Below the pieces are notes generated by a model that saw nothing but the letters and a program-made list of their open reading frames with translations, was not told the DNA's origin and searched no databases. A stretch of DNA of 10,385 nucleotides from Sulfurovum sp. (lineage in GTDB: Bacteria; Campylobacterota; Campylobacteria; Campylobacterales; Sulfurovaceae): the NCBI GenBank assembly GCA_027083995.1, contig JALWME010000226.1, positions 1-10,385 of the forward strand, in the 5' to 3' direction. This document shows, in pieces, positions 1 to 5,998 of this stretch. The stretch's first letter is position 1. Every line of letters begins with the position of its first letter. The position numbers were made by a program, and so were the translations under genes.

Positions 1-560
1 GGGAGGTTTTCAAATCCTGCAGCGTCAAGCCCCCCTCTGATGGCTTGTATCATGCCATCCATCATGCCAGATGGTGCTATCATGTCTGCACCAGCTTTGG
101 CGTGGACGACTGCTTGTTTGGCTAGGTTGTCCAGGGTGATGTCGTTGTCTACAGTCTCTAGCACTGGGTCTATGACACCACAGTGACCGTGATCTGTGTA
201 CTCACAGAAACAGAGGTCAGTGGTCACAAACATATCTGGGTGTGCATCTTTTATTGCACGTATTGTCTGGGCGATGATGCCATGTTCACACATAGCGTCA
301 CTTCCTACAGAGTCTTTCGTATCAGGGATGCCAAAAAGGATAATAGACTTGATGCCTAAGTGCTTAAGTGCATCACACTCTTTGACTATTTCATCTATGC
401 TCATTTGGAACACACCTGGCATTGAAGCTACTTCCTCTTTGATGCCTGTGCCACTTTTGGCAAAAAGTGGGTAGATGAAGTCATTGACACTAAGATGGGT
501 CTCTTGGAGCAGATCTCTTAGGACTGGGTTAATTCTTTTTCTTCTAAAACGTGTGAACAT
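1..560 (-). CDS. hemB: Delta-aminolevulinic acid dehydratase (porphobilinogen synthase), 5' part
   Basis: HemB condenses two 5-aminolevulinate molecules to porphobilinogen, an early cytosolic step of heme synthesis. The reading frame from the ATG at 560-558 gives an N-terminus beginning MFTRFRRKRINPVLRDLL, typical of the family, followed by the PLFAKSG segment and the GIPDTKDSVGSDA stretch. The metal-site motif DLCFCEYTDHGHCG carries three cysteines, which indicates the zinc-dependent form. The conserved IAPSGMMDGMIQAIRGGLDAAGF region reaches the left edge. The two active-site lysines lie in the missing C-terminal part, so about 187 residues of an expected 320-330 are visible. A ribosome site AAGG (570-567) sits 6 bases before the start. 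It is divergent from ribA, the arrangement I recall from Campylobacter jejuni. Truncated only by the window edge; no defect seen. Confidence 0.96.
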   Translation of the reverse strand, partial: MFTRFRRKRINPVLRDLLQETHLSVNDFIYPLFAKSGTGIKEEVASMPGVFQMSIDEIVKECDALKHLGIKSIILFGIPDTKDSVGSDAMCEHGIIAQTIRAIKDAHPDMFVTTDLCFCEYTDHGHCGVIDPVLETVDNDITLDNLAKQAVVHAKAGADMIAPSGMMDGMIQAIRGGLDAAGFENL

Positions 561-587
561 AATGGGCCTTGAGTAAGTATTTGTACT

Positions 588-593
588 ATTTTA
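588..593 (-). promoter_or_regulatory. Putative -10 element of hemB promoter
   Basis: Read on the minus strand this is TAAAAT preceded by GTG, so it resembles an extended -10. A start of transcription about 7 bases downstream (near 581) would give a leader of roughly 20 bases containing the AAGG ribosome site. No -35 hexamer is evident. Upstream of it, after exactly 8 bases, lies the heptamer repeat block. Campylobacterota housekeeping promoters are known to lack a conserved -35, so its absence is not against the call. Confidence 0.45.
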
Positions 594-601
594 CACTAAA
601 G

Positions 602-629
602 TTTCTAATTTCTAATTTCTAATTTCTAA
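602..629. repeat. Four tandem copies of heptamer TTTCTAA between divergent promoters
   Basis: Four perfect head-to-tail copies of TTTCTAA occupy 602-608, 609-615, 616-622 and 623-629, followed by a partial copy (TTT). The block lies in the 89-bp gap between hemB (minus) and ribA (plus), 8 bp from each candidate -10 hexamer (588-593 and 638-643). It therefore occupies the position of the upstream promoter region of both genes. The array is seen directly; any role in promoter strength or copy-number variation is inference. Confidence 0.9.
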
Positions 630-637
630 TTTTAAAG

Positions 638-643
638 TATAAT
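638..643 (+). promoter_or_regulatory. Putative -10 element of ribA promoter
   Basis: A perfect TATAAT lies with only 6 bases between it and the ribA ATG at 650. A transcript beginning 6-8 bases after the hexamer would start at or next to the A of the ATG, so the mRNA would be leaderless or nearly so. The region just before the ATG (630-649) contains no purine-rich ribosome site, which agrees with this. No -35 is visible; the heptamer repeats occupy that region. Confidence 0.55.
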
Positions 644-649
644 CTAACT

Positions 650-1219
650 ATGAATCGTATAGAAATATCACAAGTAGCAAGCCTGCCTACCAAACATGGC
701 ACCTTTAACATACAAGTATTTAAGGATGAAAAAGCCAAAGAACATATGGCTATCTTTACAGATACACTTTGTAGCACCCCCATTATACGTGTACACTCAG
801 AGTGCCTTACGGGTGATGTGATGGGTTCAATCAAGTGTGATTGTGGAGAGCAATTGGATTATGCCTTGGAAAAAATAGCCAAAGAGGGTGGCATGGTGAT
901 ATATCACCGTCAAGAGGGACGTAACATAGGGTTACTCAACAAAGTCAATGCCTATGCCCTGCAAGACAAAGGTTTTGACACTATAGAAGCCAATCATCAG
1001 TTGGGATTTAAAGCAGATGAACGTACCTATGAGATAGTAGAGTTTATACTCAAATTTTTTGCCATTGACAAACTTAGGTTACTTACAAATAACCCTAGAA
1101 AAATGGAGAGTTTAGGTACTATAGAAATAGTAGAACGGTTACCTATACAGATAAAATCAAACCCACACAATGAAGCGTATCTCAACGTAAAACGTGACCA
1201 GATGGGGCATATGCTTTAA
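650..1219 (+). CDS. ribA: GTP cyclohydrolase II
   Basis: Converts GTP to 2,5-diamino-6-ribosylamino-pyrimidinone 5'-phosphate, formate and pyrophosphate, the first committed step of riboflavin synthesis. The 189-residue protein aligns by eye along its whole length with E. coli RibA (196 residues). The zinc cysteines are C52, C63 and C65 (CLTGD...KCDCG). The [14 protein letters not shown] motif spans residues 85-98. Y102, D123 and R125 correspond to E. coli Y105, D126 and R128, and LLTNNPRK is conserved near residues 144-151. It is stand-alone GTP cyclohydrolase II, not fused to a RibB domain. The ATG at 650 is the only start matching the family N-terminus; no ribosome site precedes it and a TATAAT ends 6 bases upstream, so translation may be leaderless. 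Its stop overlaps the rsmG start by one base (TAATG). Confidence 0.97.
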   Translation: MNRIEISQVASLPTKHGTFNIQVFKDEKAKEHMAIFTDTLCSTPIIRVHSECLTGDVMGSIKCDCGEQLDYALEKIAKEGGMVIYHRQEGRNIGLLNKVNAYALQDKGFDTIEANHQLGFKADERTYEIVEFILKFFAIDKLRLLTNNPRKMESLGTIEIVERLPIQIKSNPHNEAYLNVKRDQMGHML

Positions 1220-1809
1220 TGAACCTTTCGCAATATTTAGACCTTGAGGAGATACATTTAGATGCAAGTGTCGTCACAAAACTTGAAAACTTCTCCTCGC
1301 TTTTACACGAATGGAATCAGATACATAATCTCACTGGGGCTAAAACCATAGATGCTATCTATGTCAATGTAGTAGATTCGCTCTATCCTTTAACCTTTAT
1401 ACAAAAGCCTGATACACTCTTGGATGTAGGTACAGGTGCAGGGTTTCCAGGCTTGGTACTGGCTATTGCACTGCCAGAGTGTGAAGTAGTTCTTGCTGAG
1501 CCATTGAAGAAACGTGTCTCATTTTTAAAGTATGCAGCCATAGATTTGGCATTAGCAAATGTACAGGTAGAACCCAAGCGGGTCGAAGATGTAGCACATG
1601 TTGCTTTTGGGCTTATTACGTCGCGTGCGGTGACACATACAAAGTTGTTGCTGGCATTAACAGCAGAGGTATCAGACAGTAAAACAGAGTACCTTTTTTA
1701 TAAAGGTTCACGTGTGTTTGATGAGATGGAAGATGTACAGCATAAGTTAGAGTATGATATAGTACAAAAGAACCAACGAAATTACTTATATATCAAAGGC
1801 ACATCTTGA
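1219..1809 (+). CDS. rsmG: 16S rRNA (guanine-527-N7)-methyltransferase
   Basis: RsmG (GidB) methylates N7 of G527 in 16S rRNA using S-adenosylmethionine; loss of it in other bacteria gives low-level streptomycin resistance. The 196-residue length fits the family. Visible motifs are WNQIHNLTG (residues 32-40), the SAM-binding loop [12 protein letters not shown] (67-78), the acidic end of the next strand (AEPLKKR, 93-99), SRAV (135-138) and the YKG motif (161-163). The start overlaps the ribA stop (TAATG, 1217-1221), which implies translational coupling; no separate ribosome site is clear. Its stop TGA overlaps the TTG start of the next gene. The ribA-rsmG pair is one I recall as conserved in Campylobacter. 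Confidence 0.95.
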   Translation: MNLSQYLDLEEIHLDASVVTKLENFSSLLHEWNQIHNLTGAKTIDAIYVNVVDSLYPLTFIQKPDTLLDVGTGAGFPGLVLAIALPECEVVLAEPLKKRVSFLKYAAIDLALANVQVEPKRVEDVAHVAFGLITSRAVTHTKLLLALTAEVSDSKTEYLFYKGSRVFDEMEDVQHKLEYDIVQKNQRNYLYIKGTS

Positions 1810-2018
1810 TTTTAAAACTACTTATATTTGCCGTGGTAGGCATAGCTATATATAAATTTTTTGGGGGAAAGTTCCCCTCAATTGGACGCAACAAAGAGGA
1901 AAAGAAACTAGACGAAGATACGCTAGTAGAGTGTAATAAGTGTGGCACATACGTCACAGTAAAAGAGAGCATTATAGTCAATGCCAAGTATTACTGTAGC
2001 GATGAGTGTGCTTCTTAA
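1806..2018 (+). CDS. PP0621-type small membrane-anchored zinc-ribbon protein
   Basis: A 70-residue protein with one N-terminal hydrophobic segment (about residues 3-18) followed by YKFFGGK, a charged [11 protein letters not shown] linker and a short metal-binding domain. The four cysteines C43, C46, C64 and C68 form CX2C-X17-CX3C, a likely zinc ribbon of the TRASH/MYM-like kind. The layout matches the family annotated as PP0621, whose function is unknown. The start is TTG at 1806-1808, which overlaps the rsmG stop as TTGA; it gives a complete hydrophobic N-terminus, and no ATG in this frame lies within that segment. Membrane anchoring with the ribbon facing the cytoplasm is an inference from the sequence. 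Confidence 0.82.
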   Translation: MILKLLIFAVVGIAIYKFFGGKFPSIGRNKEEKKLDEDTLVECNKCGTYVTVKESIIVNAKYYCSDECAS

Positions 2019-2036
2019 GCTTCAAAAGGAGATAGC

Positions 2037-2417
2037 ATGATAATTATGGGTCATCCATGGGTAAAAAGTCCTGGGTTTTGCAAGGTTTTTTCACAAAAAG
2101 AGATAAAAAATACAAAGGCAAATGATGTTGTATTGTTGGAACCATTGGTGGATTCCCATGCACTTGCCAAGCATTGCCATGAGCATGATATAGCCTTTGC
2201 AGTGACTGTCAATTCACTCAAAGAAGCCATATTTGCAAATACACTAGGAGCAAAATATATGATTTGTGAAGAAGATGATGCCCTTATCATACAGCCTATT
2301 GCACAGGAGTATCTGTTTGATACACGGATATTGGTGCTTATACATGATGAGAAAGAGATAGCCAAGATTGCACGTTCTGGTGTAGATGGGGTTATCTTCC
2401 CTGAGGCTATTTGCTAA
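2037..2417 (+). CDS. Conserved-looking protein of unknown function, half-barrel-like
   Basis: A 126-residue protein I do not recognise. It is preceded by a strong ribosome site (AAAAGGAGA, 2024-2032) with good spacing. The sequence alternates predicted strands and helices: VVLLEP (31-36), an amphipathic stretch with LAKHCHEH (43-50), IAFAVTVNS (52-60), a helix to NTLGAKYMICE (69-79), ILVLIHD (98-104), and the end GVDGVIFPE (115-123). The strand ends and the GAKYMI / GVDGVIF pattern look like the phosphate-binding half of a TIM barrel, but no catalytic signature is evident. No signal peptide or membrane segment is seen. It sits between the zinc-ribbon gene and the rhomboid gene in the same transcription unit, with only 6 bp before the latter. 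Confidence 0.75.
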   Translation: MIIMGHPWVKSPGFCKVFSQKEIKNTKANDVVLLEPLVDSHALAKHCHEHDIAFAVTVNSLKEAIFANTLGAKYMICEEDDALIIQPIAQEYLFDTRILVLIHDEKEIAKIARSGVDGVIFPEAIC

Positions 2418-2423
2418 AGAGCA

Positions 2424-3107
2424 ATGAAAGCTACTTTCTTACAACATAAAATCACATATACACTTATAGCTTTCAATATAGTGGGCTATCTCTTTACAGC
2501 ATTTTTTAGCCAAAGTATTATAGATATGGACATAGAAGTACTTGCTCATGCAGGGGCTATCTATGGACCAGCTACTGTACTATATGAAGAGTGGTGGAGA
2601 CTGATTACAGCCATGTTTTTACATGGGGGTATGACACATCTATTGATGAATATGTTTTCTCTTTATCTTATAGGTCGAGGGGTAGAAGCATATTTTGATA
2701 CGAAGTCTTACTTGGGTATATATTTTGTTTCAGGCATACTGGGAGGTTTAGTCTCTATAGTCATGCATCCAGTCTCAGTAGGTGTGGGTGCAAGTGGTGC
2801 TATATTTGGTATCTTTGGTGCGATGGCAGGGTTTTTTATGGCACATCGTGAAAAAATAGAAGCCCATACCAAAGCATTTATGAAAGATTTTGGGATGATT
2901 ATTGGACTAAACCTGGTGATAGGTTTTTTTATCCCTGCTGTAGATGTTTCTGCACATATAGGTGGGCTTATAGTAGGGTTTGTAGGAGGATATATGATTT
3001 CTAGAAATTCAAAATGGTTTATGGTCTACCTTCTTGCGATGGTACTTGTGATGTTCGTAATTGCCTACTATTTGACAGGGCAGTATGCAAAACCGACTTT
3101 TTATTAG
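2424..3107 (+). CDS. Rhomboid family intramembrane serine protease
   Basis: Rhomboids cleave transmembrane substrates inside the lipid bilayer. The 227-residue protein has about six or more membrane segments. The family landmarks are present: a WWR motif in the first loop (residues 57-59), HLLMN (72-76, with H72 and N76 matching the oxyanion-side His and Asn of GlpG), the serine motif GASGAIFG (122-129) with nucleophile S124, and the histidine motif SAHIGGLIVGFVGGY (176-190) with H178 completing the Ser-His dyad. All catalytic residues are intact, so the enzyme should be active. The ATG follows an AAAGAG ribosome site and begins 6 bp after the previous gene. The 3' end overlaps the next gene by 23 bp. 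Substrates cannot be read from the sequence. Confidence 0.93.
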   Translation: MKATFLQHKITYTLIAFNIVGYLFTAFFSQSIIDMDIEVLAHAGAIYGPATVLYEEWWRLITAMFLHGGMTHLLMNMFSLYLIGRGVEAYFDTKSYLGIYFVSGILGGLVSIVMHPVSVGVGASGAIFGIFGAMAGFFMAHREKIEAHTKAFMKDFGMIIGLNLVIGFFIPAVDVSAHIGGLIVGFVGGYMISRNSKWFMVYLLAMVLVMFVIAYYLTGQYAKPTFY

Positions 3108-3606
3108 TCTGTGTATGGTGTGTGTGACTGCTTGTACTGTAGCCCCTGTACAGGTGTCACAACCACAAAAAGCCAAACTCTCCGCACAACTACATAGTTT
3201 AGATAAAAATACTCCTTTAAAAGAGAGTATAAGGCTCTCAAAAGACATATTTTATACCGTAGGTAGGCTTACTAAAGAGTTCCAGCTTACCTCACCTCCG
3301 CTATGGCACAATACCTTGGTCAATATGGGATTTCGTAAAAAAGGGCTGTGTTATCACTGGTCCGATGCACTCTATAGACACCTTTTGACACAAAAGTATA
3401 GAGATTTTGAGTTTCATTTAGTAGGTGCAAATATAGGAGAGTACTGGCGTGAACACAATGCTTTGGTCATCGTTTCTAAAGGTGGTAAAATTGAAGATGG
3501 TGTACTCATAGACCCATGGAGAGATTCAGGTAGGGTCTATTTTTCTAAAGTGAATGCAGACAGAAAATATAACTGGTTACATAGATCTGATAGAGGATGT
3601 AAATAA
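3085..3606 (+). CDS. Putative lipoprotein with possible Cys-His-Asp triad, function unknown
   Basis: A 173-residue protein with a short signal peptide and a lipobox-like VTAC, giving a predicted lipidated C17. The mature part shows KGLCYHWSDALYRHL (residues 87-101), REHNALVIV (122-130) and GVLIDPWRDSG (139-149). The order C89, H124, D143, each next to a likely strand or helix start, resembles the papain/transglutaminase-like and NlpC/P60 arrangement, where cysteine precedes histidine precedes an acidic residue. I recall uncharacterised proteobacterial proteins with similar LCYHW, EHNA and DPWR blocks, but cannot name a characterised member. The start lies inside the rhomboid gene (23-bp overlap) and has AGGG 4 bases upstream. 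Lipid modification is moderately supported; enzymatic activity is inference. It is the last gene of the ribA transcription unit. Confidence 0.8.
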   Translation: MQNRLFISLCMVCVTACTVAPVQVSQPQKAKLSAQLHSLDKNTPLKESIRLSKDIFYTVGRLTKEFQLTSPPLWHNTLVNMGFRKKGLCYHWSDALYRHLLTQKYRDFEFHLVGANIGEYWREHNALVIVSKGGKIEDGVLIDPWRDSGRVYFSKVNADRKYNWLHRSDRGCK

Positions 3607-3621
3607 AGGGTATTTTAAATG

Positions 3622-4089
3622 CTACTCTTCAATAACAGGTTCTTCCCCTGCACCGACTTCTCGTAGTTCTGCTTCTTCTGCTCTTTTGGCTTCAAGTTCC
3701 TCTATGGAGGGAGCTTCAACTGTAGGTTCTTCTTGGGTCTGTGGTACTTCTTGAGTCTGTGGTGTTTCTTGGGTTTGGTGTACTTCTTCAGTTTGTATCT
3801 CTTCTGCAGTGTTGCTTGTGTCACTCTCTTGGCTATTGGATACTGTATCATCTGAAGTTTCTTCTACTGAAGTCTCTTCTGCTACCACGTCTTGGGTATC
3901 TACTTCCTTCTCTTGGATTGCTTCTGCTTCTATTTCTTCTACAGCTTCATGGGTGACTGGTTCATCGGTGTTTTCATGTAGAGAAGTTTCAGGAACTATG
4001 AGAGGCTTTATTTCTCCTTCTTCTGAAAATAGTGTTGTGTTAAAAAGTAAAAAGAGTGCAACAATAACAATAGAAAATAGTCTAGACAT
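3622..4089 (-). CDS. Secreted, highly acidic low-complexity protein with Q/T/E/P repeats
   Basis: A 155-residue protein with an N-terminal signal peptide (MSRLFSIVIVALFLLF, cleavage probably near residue 22), so export to the periplasm is likely. The rest is dominated by Glu, Thr, Ser, Gln and Val, has only six Lys/Arg in total, and contains no Cys, Tyr or Trp. Residues 105-122 are three consecutive hexads QTQExP, encoded by 18-bp units at 3724-3777. It is probably disordered, with a possible short helix near 128-143 (SIEELEAKRAEEAELR). A ribosome site AAAGG (4100-4096) lies 6 bases before the ATG. It converges on the lipoprotein gene with a 15-bp gap. I do not recognise it; low-complexity coding regions can be called wrongly, but the signal peptide and ribosome site argue that it is real. 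Confidence 0.78.
   Translation of the reverse strand: MSRLFSIVIVALFLLFNTTLFSEEGEIKPLIVPETSLHENTDEPVTHEAVEEIEAEAIQEKEVDTQDVVAEETSVEETSDDTVSNSQESDTSNTAEEIQTEEVHQTQETPQTQEVPQTQEEPTVEAPSIEELEAKRAEEAELREVGAGEEPVIEE
3724..3777 (-). repeat. Three 18-bp in-frame coding repeats (QTQExP)
   Basis: Within the acidic secreted protein, three adjacent 18-base units encode QTQETP, QTQEVP and QTQEEP. The DNA units differ at a few positions, mainly the codon for the fifth residue and some third codon positions, so the array is somewhat diverged. Gain or loss of units would keep the frame. Confidence 0.8.
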
Positions 4090-4107
4090 AAGTTACCTTT
4101 ATAAAAT

Positions 4108-4113
4108 AATATA
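4108..4113 (-). promoter_or_regulatory. Possible -10 element for the acidic secreted protein gene
   Basis: In the 46-bp gap between pabB and the acidic-protein gene, both on the minus strand, the minus-strand sequence reads TATATT within a very AT-rich run. It would start a transcript near 4101 with a short leader bearing the AAAGG ribosome site. No terminator hairpin is evident between pabB and this gene, so read-through from the bioD operon is also possible. Confidence 0.3.
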
Positions 4114-4135
4114 ATTGTAGTTTACACTATTTGGT

Positions 4136-5104
4136 TTAAAATGGCAAATAGATTTTATCTATGAGTTCATCATATTCGCTTTTTGCATCGGAATCTATGG
4201 TAATACCACCACCACTTTTGTAGTAGAGTTCCCCTTTATCTTTTTCTATAAACCGTATCATTACACCTGAACGTAAAGATTTTCCGTCAAAGACACCAAA
4301 CACACCTGTATAAAAGCCTCTTTCAAAATTTTCTACTTCATCTATGATACCTATGGTACTTTTTTTAGGTGTACCTGTAATGGAACCAGCAGGTAGAATC
4401 TGACTTAAGAGCAAACCTATATTATCTCTCCAATCATCTGATAATTTTGCAGTGATTTTGGAGCTTACTTGCAGCAACTCTTTTTTACCTGCTTTGATTT
4501 TCTCCACATAACGAAATTTATCGACCTTGACATTGGAGCCTATGATGCCCAAATCATTACGCATAAGGTCTACTATCATGACGTGTTCTGCCATCTCTTT
4601 TTCATCTGCGAGTATCTTCTGTTTGGCATTTTTGAGATTCGCATCTATCGTGCCTTTCATAGGATAGGTAGCTATGGTACTTCCCTCTATCTCTACAAAA
4701 CGTTCTGGAGAAAAACAGATAAATTCATCCTTATAGTAAAGCTTAAATTTTGCTCTTGCATAGGTAAATATTTCCTTGAGAGAAAAATTAGTCTCCACTG
4801 GTGTTTTGAATGTGAGGTTTATAAGATAGGTGTTTCCTGAACGTATCTCTTCGAGTATGTTAGCAAGTGCTTTTTGATAGATAGGATAATCCACAGGGTT
4901 TTTAGTAAAGATACATGCCTGTTTTCTTTTTTCTATGGGGTAGTTACGCCAATCCTCTAGTTTGTAGAAGATGTCATTATCTAGTTTGTTTAATGACTGT
5001 GCAAAGATTTTGTTTTGATTGTAAGAGATGATGAAGAGGAAGGGAGTACGAGATTGCCCAAGACGATTCAACTCTCTATAGCCTTTTTCTCTATTGTGCC
5101 ACAT
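4136..5104 (-). CDS. pabB: Aminodeoxychorismate synthase component I
   Basis: PabB aminates chorismate to 4-amino-4-deoxychorismate on the way to p-aminobenzoate and folate. The 322-residue protein holds the chorismate-binding catalytic domain: ERFVEIEG (134-141), YPMKGT (147-152), EHVMIVDLMRNDLG (173-186, metal-binding glutamate region), SITGTPKK (241-248), FYTGVFG (264-270) and GGGITIDS (298-305). K150 of PMKGT is the lysine that distinguishes PabB from anthranilate synthase TrpE (which has PIAGT), although Met replaces the usual Ile. It is much shorter than E. coli PabB (453 residues), lacking most of the N-terminal region, and has no fused PabC lyase domain. The ATG directly abuts the pyrB stop (TAA then ATG), implying coupling. 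The glutaminase partner PabA is not in the window. Confidence 0.9.
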   Translation of the reverse strand: MWHNREKGYRELNRLGQSRTPFLFIISYNQNKIFAQSLNKLDNDIFYKLEDWRNYPIEKRKQACIFTKNPVDYPIYQKALANILEEIRSGNTYLINLTFKTPVETNFSLKEIFTYARAKFKLYYKDEFICFSPERFVEIEGSTIATYPMKGTIDANLKNAKQKILADEKEMAEHVMIVDLMRNDLGIIGSNVKVDKFRYVEKIKAGKKELLQVSSKITAKLSDDWRDNIGLLLSQILPAGSITGTPKKSTIGIIDEVENFERGFYTGVFGVFDGKSLRSGVMIRFIEKDKGELYYKSGGGITIDSDAKSEYDELIDKIYLPF

Positions 5105-5983
5105 TTAAGAGTCTAGTAAAAGAAGTTTTAAAATTGCCATACGCATAAACACGCCATTTTTAACCTGAGTCAATACTTTACAACGAGTGTCTGCTAACAT
5201 CTCATCTGAGATGTCGATGTTTCTCATCACTGGAGCTGGATGAAGCAGTAAAATGTCTCTGTCTCCCATGCGTTCTGAAGTAATGCAGTACTGTGAAGCA
5301 TAATCATCATAGTTTTCAAATAGCTCTTTTTCATGACGTTCTAGCTGTGCACGTAGACTCATAATGACATCGACTTTGTCCATGACATCTTCTAGGTTTT
5401 TATACTGAGGCAGGTCAGATTCTGGCATAAACTGCTTAGGAGCTACCAGTAAAACATGCATACCCATACGTGTGAGTAGACGTATACCAGAACTAGCCAC
5501 TCTGGAGCTTACAATGTCACCTACAATGGCGATGGTTTTACCTTTGATGTTTCCATCAAAATGTTCTACTAAAGTAAAAAGGTCAAGCAGTGCTTGGGTA
5601 GGGTGTGCGTAGTTTCCCGCACCTGCGTTGATGACAGGTGTCATCTGCATATCAGCGAGTATCTTGGGTGTGTTGTTTTCAGAGTGTCTGATGATAACAC
5701 CATCAGGCCCCATAGCACATAGATTTGCGAAGGTGTCTTCTAGGCTCTCACCTTTTTTAGCGGAACTTCGAGAGGGATCAAGATGCACAACAGAAGCTCC
5801 AAGACGCTTAGCAGCTACCTCAAAAGAAGATCTTGTTCTTGTTGATGGCTCGAAGAAAAGAGTGATAAGCAGTTTGTCATCAAGCAGCTGTGGCGGACGG
5901 TGGGATTTAAAACTTTTAGCATCGCTAAGAAGCTGAGCTATCTGTGTATCTGAAAAATCGTTAGTGTCTACTAGGTGTTGCAT
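5105..5983 (-). CDS. pyrB: Aspartate carbamoyltransferase catalytic subunit
   Basis: Joins carbamoyl phosphate and L-aspartate to N-carbamoyl-L-aspartate in pyrimidine synthesis. The 292-residue protein (E. coli 311) carries the carbamoyl-phosphate motif FFEPSTRTRSSFE (residues 43-55), the catalytic loop SSAKKGES (73-80) with K77, HPTQALLD (127-134), VGDIVSSR (154-161), SLRAQLERH (209-217) and HPAPVMRN (248-255). The aspartate-binding loop with PxxR in place of E. coli HPLPR is usual for many non-enteric enzymes. SLRAQLER and the SSAKKGES loop mark it as aspartate rather than ornithine carbamoyltransferase. Ribosome site AAGGAC precedes the ATG at 5983. No pyrI regulatory subunit follows; pabB abuts it directly. 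Confidence 0.96.
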   Translation of the reverse strand: MQHLVDTNDFSDTQIAQLLSDAKSFKSHRPPQLLDDKLLITLFFEPSTRTRSSFEVAAKRLGASVVHLDPSRSSAKKGESLEDTFANLCAMGPDGVIIRHSENNTPKILADMQMTPVINAGAGNYAHPTQALLDLFTLVEHFDGNIKGKTIAIVGDIVSSRVASSGIRLLTRMGMHVLLVAPKQFMPESDLPQYKNLEDVMDKVDVIMSLRAQLERHEKELFENYDDYASQYCITSERMGDRDILLLHPAPVMRNIDISDEMLADTRCKVLTQVKNGVFMRMAILKLLLLDS

Positions 5984-5998
5984 GGCTGTCCTTGAGAT

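Noticed and set aside
196..474. 92-residue open frame on the plus strand antisense to hemB
   Set aside because: It lies entirely within the well-supported hemB frame and has no recognisable domain; it is a shadow.
602..632. Heptamer repeats considered as a CRISPR or iteron array
   Set aside because: Units are 7 bp, directly adjacent without spacers, and no cas, rep or origin features are nearby.
3741..4114. Plus-strand Leu-rich and Ser/Thr-rich open frames opposite the acidic protein gene
   Set aside because: Their low-complexity composition is the complement of Glu/Thr/Gln-rich codons of the minus-strand gene, which has a signal peptide and a ribosome site; the plus-strand frames have neither.
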